This document shows, in pieces, positions 9,433-21,924 of a stretch of DNA of 64,000 bases (position 1 is the first letter of the stretch; each line of letters opens with the position of its first letter). This DNA comes from Haplomitrium mnioides (lineage: Eukaryota > Marchantiophyta > Haplomitriopsida > Calobryales): positions 1 through 64,000 of the forward strand of contig JBNGIS010016171.1 of assembly GCA_049999725.1 (NCBI GenBank), in the 5' to 3' direction. The notes beneath the pieces are model-generated. The model was given only the letters and a program-made list of their open reading frames with translations. It was not told where the DNA came from and ran no database searches. The position numbers were made by a program, and so were the translations under genes.

Positions 9433-10622
9433 TTGACGACAAGGATCCCCCCAAGGCGCACCCCAAAACAAGCAACAGTGTTTCTCAGAGAGGTGAGGCT
9501 CTTTCTCATGATCAAGGGAATGCTGCATAGGCAGGGCATGGACGGGCAGATACGCAAGTGTCTGGAGAAAGACCAATCCATAGTGGTGATGCGTGCAATG
9601 CACAAGGAAGAGGCCGGCGGTCATTTTGCGGCAGAAACCACCATCCGGAAGATTGTGGACGCTAAGTATTGGTGGCCCACCTTGCATAGGGATGTCCACT
9701 TCTTAGTGAAGAGGTGTGACACCTATCAATAGACCAGGAAACCAGCAACAGCGTGCCACCATCCTCTGGTGCCGATCATTCCCTTGGCCCCATTTGAGAA
9801 GTGGGGAATTGACTTCATCGGGCCCATCACTCCATCCACGAGGCACGAAAACACGTACATTTTGCTTTCAACTGACTATGCCACCAAGTGGGTGGAGGCT
9901 AGGGCAACCAAGAAAGATGACGTGTCGACAATGGCCCGTTTCCTCTATGAGCAGATCTTCACCCGATTCGGGGCACCGCTGGAGTTGGTGAGTGACTAAG
10001 GCACGCATTTTGTTAATCAGGTCATTAGTGAGCTCATAGGGAGGCATCTAGTCAAGCACTGGAAAACCACACCCTACCACTCTAAGGCTAATGGGTTAAC
10101 GGAAAGGGCCAACGGAATTATAGGCAAGATTTTGAACAAAACAGTGGCGGCCAATCAGGTGGATTGGGATCTGAAGTTGCTAACTGCCACCCATGCATGT
10201 AACCTTGTCCTTGGACAACACTCGCTGGTCCCAGTGGAGTTTGAAGTCCCAACACCTCAGGTGACAGTGGAAGAGAGGATGATGGAGGGCCCAAGCCGAA
10301 TGGAAATGGTGCACCAGCTAGAGGCCTTAGAAGAAATCCGGGAAGAGCGCACGAGAGGCTGGAACATGAGCAGCACCTGACCAAGAAGCAGCATGACAAT
10401 AGGCTGAGGCTAGTTGACTTTAAAAAGGGGGATTTGGTGCTACTCTATGACAACAGGTTTTTACACTTCCCCGTGAAACTGCATACCCAGTGGATGGGGC
10501 CCTACTTGGTGAGGGTGCTTCACGGCAATGGGTCAGTGGAGTTGAGCACAGCGACAAGAGCACACCTGCCCAATCGGGTCCATTATGACCGGCTCAAGCG
10601 GTATTACCACCAGGAGGATTAA
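9433..10622 (+). pseudogene. element B integrase with GPY/F C-terminus
   Basis: The phase of 9433 reads the zinc finger (HKEEAGGHFAAETT with two His, then KRCDTYQ, the last part of the Cys pair), a TAG, then PFEKWGIDFIGPITP with the first Asp and FGAPLELVSD with the second Asp. TAA at 9997-9999 replaces the Gln of the SDQGTHF motif. The catalytic Glu is in ANGLTERANG near 10105. A one-base shift near 10340-10380 moves the C-terminus to the phase of 10434, which reads VDFKKGDLVLLYDNR and the GPY/F motif WMGPYLV, ending at TAA 10620-10622. No chromodomain is present. The domain order is complete, but nonsense codons and the shift make this copy dead. Confidence 0.85.
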
Positions 10623-10899
10623 TGTGGAGGGTATCGCCATGTACAACAGATGTGGGAGTTTTTGTACATATGTGCGTTTAGCGTTGGCTTGTGTGGGTGT
10701 ACCACTATTTGTCACAGGGGTTGTGTGGTCGGTTATGTTCATTTGTGTCAGTATATTGTGTGAGTGGTGCATGGGTGGTGGCCAGGTTGACTAAGGGCAC
10801 CCAACAAGGAAGGTCAAAGCGGCGGCCACGGAGGAGCCCAAGGAAGTCAAGAGGAGGAAGGGTGTTTGCGAGGTTGTTGCACAATTAAAAGGGGAGTTA
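10623..10899 (+). other. element B pre-PPT region and polypurine tract
   Basis: Between integrase and 3' LTR. It can be read as a short, mostly hydrophobic ORF (10585-10794) followed by a basic stretch (10796-10888) rich in Arg/Ser. The same basic stretch precedes the 3' LTR of element D (27729-27822) with both silent and replacing differences, so its coding status is uncertain. The polypurine tract AAAAGGGGAGT (about 10887-10897) lies directly before the LTR start TGTCGACC. Confidence 0.7.
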
Positions 10900-12724
10900 T
10901 GTCGACCGGGTGTGTATGAGTTTTTTTTTTTTTTTTTTTGTGATTGCTGAGCCTGTAGCCTAGTTAATTCTTTTTGTTTGTGTTAGCGTTTTGTATTGTA
11001 CTATATTTTATTATTTTATTGTTTTTTTCCATCATGCACCTTTCTCCTCTCTCTCCTCTCCCTTCTCTTCCTTTCTTTTTTGTTTTCCCTAGTGAATATC
11101 ATGAATCCTGCAATGCAAGGGGGAGCTCTGTTGTAATAGTACAAGCATAAGGTTGTACTATTTATAAGAAAATAGAGAGGAGTGAAGGAGATGGTAGTGA
11201 GTCACTTTTAGGGTAAGATTAGATTACTTGCTTTTGAAGTCACTTTTGGTGAAGAGTCACTTTTAGGTTACTTGCATTTGAAGTAACTTTTGGTAGAGAG
11301 TCACCTTTAGAGCTGAAATAAGAAGTGACTTGTAAGTGAAGTAAGAGGGATGACACCCTCTTCTCTTGTATAAATAGAAGGGCTTCTTAGCTTCACTCTT
11401 CATTCTGGAGTTCCTCTCGAATCACTTGGGTTCTTTGGTTGCTTGGCTTTTGCTTGCACTCTTGGTCTTAGCTTAGACCTTGAGTTGCTTTTGGTTGAAG
11501 AAATCTATTAGAGTTTACCATGAGTTCTTACTCATTTGGATTTGGTCTATGAGATTCTTTTACACATGTGGAATCTAAATGAGTCAGATAAGAATGCAAG
11601 TAGGATGTGCAAAGAGACTAGCAGCAAATCAATAGGGAAGCCAGGCAGGGTGATCGAGAGCATGGAAGGGAAATTCCATGTCCAAGAGGAAGGCGAGCAA
11701 TTGGGAAGAGGGCCACATCCAGTTGGGCAGATTATGGATGAGGAGGTTGGCGGAACATGAGCAGATCGAGCAGAAGATTGCATAGAAGTTGCAAATCCAG
11801 CAGGGACGGAAAGAGGCGAGAAGGAGGACAGCCAGGTTACGTGTAGAGGACCATCACGCGAGCGGATTGGAAGTCGCAGCACTGCGAGGAATTGCCCAGT
11901 GGCAATGAACAACGTACAAAGGGATATGCTGCGGATGAAGCCAAGTAGAGAGAAGGCAGTTGGACAAATTATGAGGATGAGGCCCCGCGGTGGGTCGCCC
12001 AACCAAGAAGAGAAGGAAGTCCTTCGTAATCGAAAGTCGACTGCTAAAATTGGACCAGAGGAGGAAGATCTCTGTAAGGAATCAACCCGAAGGAAGAAAG
12101 GCCCGAGGAACCCGAAAGACGAATCAGAAGGTGGAGAGCCCCAGTTTAAAGGGTTCCGACTAGAGACCCAAATTGGGGTCCCTAGTTAAAAGGGATCCGT
12201 TCTGGGGTGTCCGCGAGTCGGAAAGTAAGGCTTGAAGGGCAAAATGGGGATAAGAGAAGCAGTGACTGACGAAAAAGTGACTTGTCACCATTTTACGCCT
12301 TGGGGGATTGCAAAGAAGGACAACTACGAGGCTAAGCGGGAAGGGCCAAGTGGCGACTCATCACGATTTCAGAGCTTGCGAGAGTTTGTGGGGCGTTGCG
12401 GAAACGTGGCGTCCCCTGCGTGCTTCACGAGATTCAACGGGCCACGTAGCGGTCCCAGGGAGTCTGCGGACCCTCAGTAGGAAAGTGGCGGGCTCCGTAG
12501 ATCTTAACGGGACTTAGCCTCTCTAAGTGAAGAACCCGGTTAAGTGGGTTCCGATCCGTCTTCCGACGTGGAGAGCCCACTTAACAAGGATCCGTTGGGA
12601 GGCCCAACCGGGGAGTAAGGAAAGAGCGCCGAAAGGACGATCTATCAACAATACGGCAAGAGGCAAAAGGGCGATCTATCGACGATCCAGCCAGAGGAAG
12701 ATCCAAGAATGGCGGTAAGGCGAT
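10900..12724 (+). repeat. element B 3' LTR, left part (long-LTR family)
   Basis: It begins TGTCGACCGGGTGTGTATGAG right after the polypurine tract, as do the LTRs starting at 21974, 27834 and 29725. It holds a T19 run (10921-10939), a pyrimidine tract near 11038-11095, then purine-rich sequence made of degenerate 50-60-bp repeats (CGATCTATCGACGATCC words) and the GGTTAAGTGGG/CCCACTTAAC inverted repeat (12538-12585). A solo chromovirus LTR sits at 11132-11564, and the gag-only element cuts it at 12724. The short remainder is at 21925-21973. ORFs called here (11536-12718) are purine-rich chance frames. Confidence 0.8.
11132..11564 (+). repeat. solo LTR of the chromovirus family
   Basis: 433 bp, TGTAATAGTACAAG...ATTCTTTTACA, clearly homologous to the LTRs at 2439 and 7261, with the same TATA box. 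No internal region is attached. The flanking 5-mers are TCTGT (11127-11131) and CATGT (11565-11569), each one change away from CCTGT. The uninterrupted relative at 22175-22189 reads AGCCCTGTGGAATCC, so an original duplication of CCTGT that has since decayed explains both ends. The solo state implies LTR-LTR recombination. Confidence 0.9.
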
Positions 12725-15700
12725 TGTCAGCCAGCGATTTGGGTTCCTAAAATAGAATTCACGGAATCGGAAGCATCTATGGCACAATGGCCCTTTGCAA
12801 GTGTGAAGGCCTCTCAGGAGCCATGGATTACTCTCAAATAGCTAGTAAAGAGCAGGGCGCATGATTCCTAGGAGGAAAGCAGGATCATGATGGAAGGATA
12901 AGAAGAGAACAGTGATCGCCAACCAGGGGAGGGGTCCCATTTCAAAATTCGAAGCAGGCCAGCGAGAATCTGTGGACCTCAAGAGGATACGGGGATCGAG
13001 GCCGAGCAGGGGAGAAGGGAACGCCCACTCCAAGCAAAGCAATCCGAGGAGGAAGAACGAATCCACAAGCAGAAATCCGAAGGCACTCAGAGGAGGTAGA
13101 TCGCGTAGATGTCGTGCAACGGCCACAAATCAGGAAGCAAGGATCAGGGACGAAATGAAGTGGCGAGATCGTCACAAAGGCAAGCTAGGCTAGAGAAGGG
13201 GGACGCCTTGATCTCACAAGCAAGAGCGCGCCCCGTAAGGGCCGATCGAGCTTTCTCTTCAAATCTGTGGATCCTAGTGGAAACGTCGAGTTCTATGAAG
13301 GCCCTGTGAGATTCCACGGAAACGTGGCATCTCCGAAGCGATTCACGGGATTCTACGGAAGACGTGGCAGCTCCAGGGAGCCCGAAGATTTGCGGGAAGT
13401 TGCCTTCCTAAGTGGGGATCCCGGTTAACGGGGTTTCGATCCGTCTTACGACGTGAGGACCTTGCTTAACAGGGATCCGCTGAGAGTCCAATCGTGGAGC
13501 AAGGAGGAAGACCCGAAAAGATGACATATCGTGGGTCTGGCCGAAGGAAAATGGAAGAGTGCCGGAAGGGTGATTTATCAGAGATCTGAGCGGAGGAGGA
13601 TCGAGGAAGCCGAAGGGGCGACTTAGCGCAAATCCGATCACGGGAGAAACAATGGATGCCGAAGAGGTGATTGATCAATGTTCTGACCAAGGAAGAATCG
13701 TGGAAGCTGAAAAGGTGACTTAGCGAGGATCCAACAGGAGGAAAAGTAGAGGAGAGACGAAAGGGGGACAAATCACCAAACGGTCTGATAAAGAGCGAGT
13801 GGAGGCGAAAAGGCAACTTATCAACAATCCGGTCCAACGAAGAGCGGAAGTGTTGAAATGGCGATCCATTGCGAACCGTTCAACATGAAGAAGGCTGAGC
13901 CAGAAGGGCGATATGGCACTAATCCGGTTGGGGGAAACGAGGGGTACGCCGAAAAGGCAATGTATCGCTGAATCGGGGAGCCAGATGGAGTCGGCCGGAA
14001 AAACAAGTTAACGCAGGTCTGACTGGCGAAGGAGCAAGCAGCGCTGAAAGGGTGATTCTACGCAGATGCGGCATGACCAAGGGAGAAAGTTTGAACAGGT
14101 TCTGGCCGCGGCATCCGAAAGTTCGACGAGGGGGCGAACGGTCCAAAGGGGCCTTGTAGTTCTTATATCGAGCTTTCAAAAAACTTCACGAAGGGAGCCT
14201 CGGGCGTGCGCATTGTTCTTATCTCAAAGAGATGACGAAACGGCAACATCGGCACAAGTTCTTACTCGGCGAGGGGGAATCTTCGGATGGCGTAGAGGGC
14301 GTAGGGAGTCCATGGAGGGTTTCAGATGATGTGGCAAGCGTAGGGAGTTCGCGGAGGGTTTCAGAAACGTGGACGAATGAGAGGGAAGTCCACGAGTCAA
14401 CTTCGGAAGAGGGGTCAGCGCGACGGTCCGCCTACCCCCTTGCGGGGCGGTGTCGGACGGTGGCCTTCGAATGACGTGGCGCCTTGAGATGCGCGGAGGG
14501 GATTCCGTGGGTCAACTTCGGAAGGAAGTCAGCTGACAGTCCGCCTACCCCCTTGCGGGGTGGCATCGGACGGCGTCCTTCGGATAACGTGGCAACTCCG
14601 GGAGCCTCGAACAAAGTCAAAAGACACGCGGCAGCAGGTGAGAGCTCATCGGACCTCGAGCCACAAGCGGATCAACTTCAGAGGGAGGGTCAGCACGATG
14701 GTCAGCCAACCCCCTTGCGGGGTGGCGTCGGACGGCACAGCTACGGACAAGGTGGCATGCGGAGGACGACTTGGGATCTGCAAGGGAATCTTTGGAGATT
14801 CTGTGCACTGGGTTCCGCGGGGCGCTTCAGAACTCTGTTCCAAAGAACCCTTCGGACTTGGCTCCGCGGGAATCTATGGAATCTCGACCCGCTAGATTCC
14901 TCGGACTCCCCGTAACATTACCGTTGAACTTGGATTTTCCTATCCGCTTGACAGAACACACGGCGTTTTCTCCCATTCTGTTGTAATGGGAATAACGACC
15001 GCAGAGGACACGCGTCGTCACCCCCTATTCCGAGCCAACGGGATTAACGACTATTCATCGGATCGGGCTCGTGGGATCAGCGCGTGAAGGGGTATATCTC
15101 GATGGCCTTCAAATTCATTCAGGTTGATGCACGTGCAATTGTAGAAAGCGACAGCGACCGCAAGATAAGGAAATTGCTCATGGTAAGGCAAGAGTGAGAA
15201 TTCAGTGAGGAGCTACATGAAGCGGGTGAACTAGCTCCAAGGGGCCAAGGGGATTCGGAGGTGGATTGGAGGGGCGCCGAAAATCGCAGAGTGAGGAGCT
15301 CTAGATGCTCGGGCGATCCAGGTGAACTCATCCTTGTCGGTGGACCAAAGCGGAGGTGGACCGATACGATAGTTCAAAGGGATTCTGGCTTGCTGAGAAC
15401 TAAGGAGAGGCTACCAAGTGAGGAGCTTGGAGTCGTCTCAACATTTCCTTGTACAAGTGCATCAGCCCAGATTATTCAGAGTACACTCTAGTGTGATTCT
15501 TCAAGTGGAGCTGAGTGGGGGGTAGGGCTGCGTTAGTGCCTGCGCAGTGCGTGGGATGACCCGTCGAGGCTCGGGGTGGAGTGAGCTACTTGCAGTCGGG
15601 AAGACTGTCTTCTAGAGGTGGACGTGAAAGAAATCCTCTTTCGATCTTGAGGAAGTAAATCCAAGGCTTCTAGCAATGGAAGTAGAAAACTATCTGGAGA

Positions 15701-16432
15701 GAAGGGTGTGTGGGTTGTTTGGCTGCAGGCTGTAAGGCAGCAAAGGATTCAGAAGGGAGGTAGCAATTGGTGGAAATCCAAAGGGCCTTCAAGGACTCTG
15801 TTTCTCTTTGCAAATATTGCATAAAGTGTTTGTGTATATGTGTAGTTAGATTTCCTTTCTACAAGTGTGTTCTAGAGATTCACTAGATTAGGAGGCATCA
15901 AGACCAGTTGAGCAGACCTTGGGACAGCTCTGAAGGGGGAGTCCAATCCCTTGACACAATTTTGATAGCTTGGGGGTGAATGCTCTCTACCTCTGATCTT
16001 GTAGGATAGTTTAGGAGTTACATCATATTAGGATAACTAGGCAAATTAGTTGTATCAATCCTATGAGAGGGGGAGTCCAGTCCTGTTTTGTTGAACATTG
16101 GTGCAGGTCACAACACCCATTCTATCCCAAGCACAAATAAGGTGGCAAGGCCTAAGTCATTGGGTCCCTTGAATAAAGTGGAAGAATTACACAAAGCATA
16201 GTTGGGGGATGATGAATGTGGACCTGGGGGTGTTTGAGTAACTGACTTGAGTGCAACCAAAAGAGAGTGAGTGGTGTATTGAGGGCTGGAAAGGAAAGGG
16301 AGAATCCTTAGAGCCTAAAAGTGGTAACTGGAAAGGGGCCATCTCAGAAAAGAACCTGAAAGACCACAATCTGTCCTCCCTTGCTTCCAAAGAGGTGACT
16401 GAGAAGGTTAAGGCCTAGAACAGGGAGCAACA
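12725..16432 (+). repeat. 5' LTR of gag-only element
   Basis: About 3.7 kb, beginning TGTCAGCCAGCGATTTGGG and ending GGAGCAACA. GC-rich, with degenerate CGA-rich repeats (about 13.4-13.9 kb), an inverted repeat around GGATCCCGGTTAAC (13418-13478), and three copies of the hairpin cassette GGTCCGCCTACCCCCTTGCG (14422-14460, 14535-14573, 14698-14735). The last 900 bp are less GC-rich and probably include R/U5. ORFs in this block (13-15.5 kb, both strands) have low-complexity Arg/Ser/Pro translations and recur in shifted form in the other LTR; I do not regard them as genes. Confidence 0.9.
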
Positions 16433-16436
16433 TGAA

Positions 16437-16455
16437 TTTTTGGCGCTAGAAAGAG
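16437..16455 (+). other. primer-binding-site-like sequence
   Basis: TTTTTGGCGCTAGAAAGAG lies five bases after the 5' LTR. It keeps the TTTTTGGCGC core of the Asp-tRNA-type primer sites found in plant Athila/Tat elements but diverges after it. Confidence 0.55.
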
Positions 16456-16624
16456 GGCCAAAGGTTTGGAGAAACCTGAGACCAACCCGAACCAGGGACA
16501 CCGCTTTGTGCACCTGAGCCTCAAGTCAGTTTGTAAGAGAGCCACTTCCTAGAAACAAAGCAACTGGGGGTTGAGTCTGTTGAGGAAGAGTGGCGGAAAG
16601 AAGAGATTCTGGGTGGAAGTGGCA

Positions 16625-18061
16625 ATGGCTAGTGGAGGGATGGCCAATCCTGTACCACTTTCTGGACTTTGGGGAAGATTCAAATACAAGTCCTTCAAGG
16701 GACACCCAAAGGATGACCTAGATGTATGGTTGGATGACTTGGAAAACACTGCAGCAGCAAATGGAGAGGCCCATGTGAAGATTGGAATCCTGCCAGTAGT
16801 GTTGAAGGGAGAGGCCCAGCCCTGGTATAAAGACTTGGTAGACAATGTCAAGAGAGACTGGCATGCATTCAAGGTGGCCTTCATAGCAGAGTTCCATGGG
16901 ATTGGTGAAGAAATAGAGGCGTTGATCAAGATGGGTCAGCTCAAGATGAAGAGGAAGGAGTCTGTGAGGAAGTTCCTCCAACGGTTCAAGAAAGTGGCGA
17001 GGAAGCTAAACCCGCCAACCACTGATGGAATGCTCACAACATGGTTCCTAGCAGCGCTCTCCAGAGGAATTGGGACATGGGTGCGCCAAACGGATCCACA
17101 GACTCTGGAGAATGCAGTCAATGCAGCCAGATCCCATGTGAAGGCTGCTATCACCAGTTCTCGAAGGAAGGCACGATCCAAGTATGACTTTGATGATTCT
17201 TCAGACACCTCGGACAATGACGAGGAAACGGATCAGAGTTCTGAGTCCTCTTCGGAAAGCAAGAATGAGTCGACCAGCAGCAGCTCAGAGGAGGACCGGT
17301 CATCCAAAAAGAAGAAAAAGAAGAAGGACCTGAAGAAGAAGAAGTAGGCCAAGGAGAGTAGTTATCGCAAGGGCGCCATCAAAAGGAGATACAAGAAAGC
17401 TAAACCCGAACCCGAGGCGAGCAAGAAGTCAAGGGGGAGGGATCAAATTGAGAAGTTGAGTGCCAAGATGGAGGCGATGAACATCCTCTTGGCAGGAATC
17501 AAGCCGGAGGGCAGGCCTCTGCCAACCAGAAGAGTTGGTGTCAGGTGCGTCAGGTGCAAGCAGCACGGGCATTCCCCTCAAGAATGTCCGAATGACACAA
17601 ATGTTGTGCACTATGTGAGGGAAGAAGCGCCAGAGTACATCAGGGAGGAAGTGGAGTATGTCTTGGAGGAGGCCCCAGAAACAGTGTAACGGATCAGTAG
17701 GGGACCTTGTACAATTCTGAGCAGGCCTGCATGAGGGAACGCAAGGCCGATGAATCAGTGGGCTGCCAATCAGCCACCAAAGACCACAATCATGGTCTGT
17801 TGGAATTGTGGCCAGCCCGGTCACATTTCATCAAGCTGCCCAAAGCCGCGGAAGAGCGGTTATGGACAACCACCTCCCTTGTGCTTCCACTGCAAGATGG
17901 AGGGGTATGTGGCGGTGAATTGCCCTAACCGAAGACCCGATGCTCCCCTTGGGCCAAGCGCGAATCCTCCTCCTCCCTCCGCCCATGTCAATCTGATCTC
18001 ATATGAGGAGGAGGAGGGTAAAACTGTGACCCCATCCAGGGTGTCCAGCCAACACAGGTAA
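16625..18061 (+). pseudogene. Gag of the gag-only element
   Basis: The ATG at 16625 (MASGGMANPVPL) is the first methionine of a frame that also reads upstream without one. The capsid part (WGRFKYKSFKGHPKDDLDVW, then AQPWYKDLV, DWHAFKVAFIAEF, LKMKRKESVRKFLQRF) matches the retrotransposon gag fold. A Ser/Glu/Asp-rich then Lys-rich linker follows. In-frame stops come at 17345-17347 (TAG), 17687-17689 (TAA) and near 17731 (TGA), but the same phase continues throughout to 18061. Three zinc knuckles lie in that tail: CVRCKQHGHSPQEC, CWNCGQPGHISSSC and CFHCKMEGYVAVNC, the last with Tyr in place of His. Three knuckles is unusual for Ty3 Gag. The product would bind element RNA in particles made by a helper. 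Confidence 0.85.
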
Positions 18062-18216
18062 GCTGTTTTGTGGGTGTGTGTTTTGTGGGGGGTGTTTTGT
18101 GGGGTTGTATTGCAAGAGTTGTAGAATTCGAGCCAACAACCAACAGCAGAGGCACTCAGCAATTGAGGAAGAAGAAGTGTGTTCGCAGAGACGCTTCACA
18201 CTTGAAGAGGGAGTTA
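18062..18216 (+). other. pre-PPT region and polypurine tract of gag-only element
   Basis: A GT-rich segment (TGTTTTGTGGGTGTGTG repeats, 18065-18112) is followed by sequence related to the pre-PPT region of elements B and D, and by the polypurine tract GAAGAGGGAGT (about 18203-18213) before the LTR. Confidence 0.7.
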
Positions 18217-21200
18217 TGTTAACCAACGATTTGGGTCCCTAAAGCAAAATTCAGGGAATTGGAAGCATCTCTGGCACAATGGCCCTTTGCAAGTGTGAAG
18301 GCCTCTCAGGAGCCACAGATTACTCTCAAACAGCTAGTAAAGAGCAGGGCGCATGATTCCTAGGAGGAAAACATGATCATGGTAGAAGGATGAGAAGAGA
18401 ACAGTGATCGCCAACCAGAGGAGGGGTCCCATTTCAAAATTCGAAGCAGGCCAGCAAGAATCTGTGGACCTCAAGAGGATGCGGGGATCGAGGCAAGGCA
18501 GGGAAGAAGGGAACGCCCACTCCAGGTGAAGCGATCCGAGGAGGAAGAAAAGATCCATAAGCAGAAATCCGAAGGCACTTAGAGGAGGCAGATCGCGGAC
18601 ATGTCCTGCAACGGCCACAAATCAGGAAAAAAGGATCAGGGACGAAATGAAGAGGCGAGATCGTCACAAGGGCGAGCTAGGCCAAGGAAGGGGGACGCCT
18701 CGATTCCACAAGCAGGAGTGCGCCTCGCAAGGGCCGATCGAGCTTTCTCTTTGAATCTGCGGATCCTAGTGGAAACTTGGAGTTCCCTGAAGGCCCCGAG
18801 AGAATCCACGGAAACGTGGTGTCTCTGGAGCGATTCACGGGATTCTACAAAAGACGTGGTAGCTCCAAGGAGCCCAAAGATTTGTGGGAAGTCGCCTTCC
18901 TAAGTGGGGATCCCGGTTAATAGGGTTCTGATCCGTCTTACGACGTGGGGACCCCGTTGAACAGGGATCCACTGAGAGTCCAACCGGAGAGCGAGGAGGA
19001 AGACCCAAAAAGGTGGCATATCGTGGGTCTGGCCAAAGGAAAACGAAAGAGTGCCAGAAGGGTGATTTATCAGAGATCCGAGCGGAGGAGGATCGAGGAA
19101 GCCAAAGGGGCGACTTAGCGCAAATCCAGTCACGGGAGAAACAACGGATGCCGAAGAGGTGATTGATCAATGTTTCGACCAAGGAAGAACCATGGAAGCC
19201 GAAAGGGTGACTTAGCAGGGATCCAATAAAAGGAAAAGCAGAGGAGAGCCGAAAAGAGGACAAATCATCGAACAGTCCGACGAAGAGCGAGTGGAGGTGA
19301 AAATGCGACTTATCAATGATCCGGTCTAGCGAAGAGCGGCAATGCTGAAATGGTGATCCATCGCAAACCGTCCAATGGGAAGAAGGCTAAGCCAGAAGAG
19401 CGATATGGTGCCGATTCGGTTGGGGGAAATGAGGGGTACGCCGAAAAGGCAATGTATCAATGAATCGAGGAGCCATATGGAGTCGATCGGAAAAACAAGT
19501 TAACGCAGGTTCGACCGGCGGAGGAGCAAGCGACGCCGAAAGGGTGATTCTATGTAGATTCAGCATAACCAAGGGAGAAAGTTCGAATGGAGTCTAGCCG
19601 CGGCATCCAAAAGTTTGACGGAGGGGCGAACGGTCCAAAAAGGCCTTGTAGTTCTTATATCGAGCTTTCAAAAAACTTCACGAAAGGAGCCTCGGGCGCG
19701 CGCATCGTTCTTATCTCGAAGGGATGACAAAATGACAACATCGGCACAAGTTCTTACTCGGCGAGGGGGAATCTTCGAATGACGTGACGGGCGCTGGGAG
19801 TCCGCAGAGGGTTTCGGATGACGTGGCGAGCGCAGGGAGTCCGCGGAGGGTTTTGGAAACGTGGAGGAATGAGAGGGAAGTCCACGAGTCAACTTCAGAA
19901 GAAGGATCAGCGTGACGGTCCGCCTACCCCCTTGCGGGGCCGCGTCGGACGGTAGCCTTCGGACGACGTGGCGCCCTGAAATGCGCGGAGGCAATTCCGT
20001 GGGTCAACTTAAGAAGGAAGTCAGCTGACGGTCCGCCTACCTCCTTGCGGGGCGGCGTCGAACGGCGCCTTTCAGATGACGTAGCAACTTTGAGAGCCTC
20101 GAGCAAAGTTAGAAGACATGCGATAGCAGGTGAGAGCTCATCGGACCTCGAGCCACAAGCGAGTCAACTTCGGAAGGGAGGGTCAACGCGATGGTCAGCC
20201 TACCCCCTTGCGGGGCGGCATCGAACGGCGGAGCTACGGACAACGTGGCGCGCGAAGGACAACTTGGGATCTGCAAGGAATCTTTGGAGATTCTGTGGAC
20301 TGGGTTCCGCGTGGCGCTTTGGAACTCCTGTTTCGAGGAACCCTTTGGACTTGGCTTCGCGGGAATCTGTGGAATCTCGACCCGCAAGATTCCTCAGACT
20401 CCCCGTAACATTACTGTTGTACTTGGATTTTCCTAACCGCCCGACAGGACACACGACGCCTTCTTCCATTCCGTTGCAACGGGAATAACGACTGTATAGG
20501 ACACGCATCTTCACCCCCTGTTCCGAGCCAACGGGATTAACGACTATTCATCGGATCGGGCTCGCAGGATCAACACGCGAAGGGATATATCTCGATGGCC
20601 TTCGAATTCATTCAGGTTGATACATGGGCAATTGCAAGAAGCGACAACGACCGCAAGATATGGAAATTGCGCATGGTAAGGCACGAGTGAGAATTCAGTG
20701 AGGAGCTACGTGAAGTGGATGAACTTGCTCCAACGGGCCAGGGGGATTCAGAGGTGGATTGGAGGGGCGCCGAGAATCGCAGAGTGAGGAGCTCTAGATG
20801 CTTGGGCGATCCAGGTGAACTCGTCCTTGCCGGTGGACCAGAGCGGAGGTGGACCGATACGATAGTTTGAAGGGACTCTGGCATGCTGAGAACTAAGGAG
20901 AGGCTGCCAAGTGAGGAGCTTGGAGTCGTCTCGACATTTCCTTGTACAAGTGCATCAACCCAGATTGTTTTGAGTACACTCTAGTGTGATTCTTCAAGTG
21001 GAGCTGAGAGGGAGGGCTATGTTAGTGCCTACGCACTGCGTGGGATGACCCGTCGAGGCTCGGGGTGGAGTGAGCTACTTGTAGTTGGGAAGACTGTCTT
21101 CCAGAGGTGGAAGTGAAAGAAATCCTCTTTTGATCTTGAGGAAGTAAATCCATGGCTTCTAGCGATGGAAGTAGAAAACTATCTGGAGAGAAGGGTGTGT

Positions 21201-21919
21201 GGGTTGTTGGGCTACAGGTTGTAAGGTAGCAAAGGATTCAGAAAGGAGGTAGCAATTGGCGGAAATCCAGATGGCCTTCAAGGACTCTGTTTCTCTTTGC
21301 AAATATTGTATAAAGTGTTTGTGTATATGTGTAGTTAGATTTCCTTTCTGCAAGTGTGTTCTAGAGATTCATTAGATTAGGAGGCATCAAGACCAGTTGA
21401 GCAGACCTTGGGACAGCTCTGAAGGGGGAGTCCAATCCCTTGACACAATTTTGATAGCTTGAAGGTGAATGCTCTCTGGCTCTGATCTTGTAGGATAGTT
21501 TAGGAGTTACATCATAGGATAACTAGGCAAATTAGTTGTATCAATCCTATGAGAGGGGGAGTCCAGTCCTGTTTTGTTGGACATTGGTGCAGGTCACAGC
21601 ACCCATTCTGCCCCAAGCACAAATAAGGTGGCAAGGCCTAAGTCATTGGGTCTCTTGAATAAAGTGGAAGAATTACACAAAGCATAGTTGGGGGTTGATG
21701 AATGTGGACTTGGGGGTGTTTGAGTAACTGACTTGAGTGCAACTAGAAGAGAGTGAGTGGTGTATTAAGGGCTGGAAAGGAAAGGGAGAATCCTTAAAGC
21801 TTGAAAGTGGTAACTGGCAAGGGGCCATCTCAGAAAAAAACCTGAAAGCCCACAATCTGTTCTCCCTTGCCTTCAAAGAGGTGACTGAGAAGGTTAAGGC
21901 CTGGAACAGGGGAGCAACA
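18217..21919 (+). repeat. 3' LTR of gag-only element
   Basis: TGTTAACCAACGATTTGGG...GGAGCAACA, 3703 bp, colinear with 12725-16432 with many scattered differences, so the element is not recent. It carries its own three hairpin cassettes (19914-19952, 20027-20066, 20190-20229) and the GGATCCCGGTTAA inverted repeat (18903-18970). Confidence 0.9.
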
Positions 21920-21924
21920 ACGAT

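Larger units (their letters stand above)
12725..21919 (+). mobile_element. non-autonomous gag-only LTR element (TR-GAG type)
   Basis: Two directly repeated blocks of about 3.7 kb (12725-16432 and 18217-21919), both TG...CA, flank a 1784-bp internal region that codes only for Gag. Flanking 5-mers are GCGAT (12720-12724) and ACGAT (21920-21924), a target duplication with one change. The uninterrupted relative near 31228-31240 reads GGCGATCTATCG, which confirms the insertion point in a long LTR. There is no protease, RT or integrase and no room for them, so it must have used enzymes from an autonomous relative; elements B and D share its primer-site type and its zinc knuckles. It is 9195 bp in total, about 80% LTR. 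Confidence 0.88.

Noticed and set aside
11536-15491. Many ORFs on both strands in the long LTRs
   Set aside because: Low-complexity Arg/Gly/Ser/Pro translations that recur in shifted frames in the paired LTR, with no codon-level conservation.
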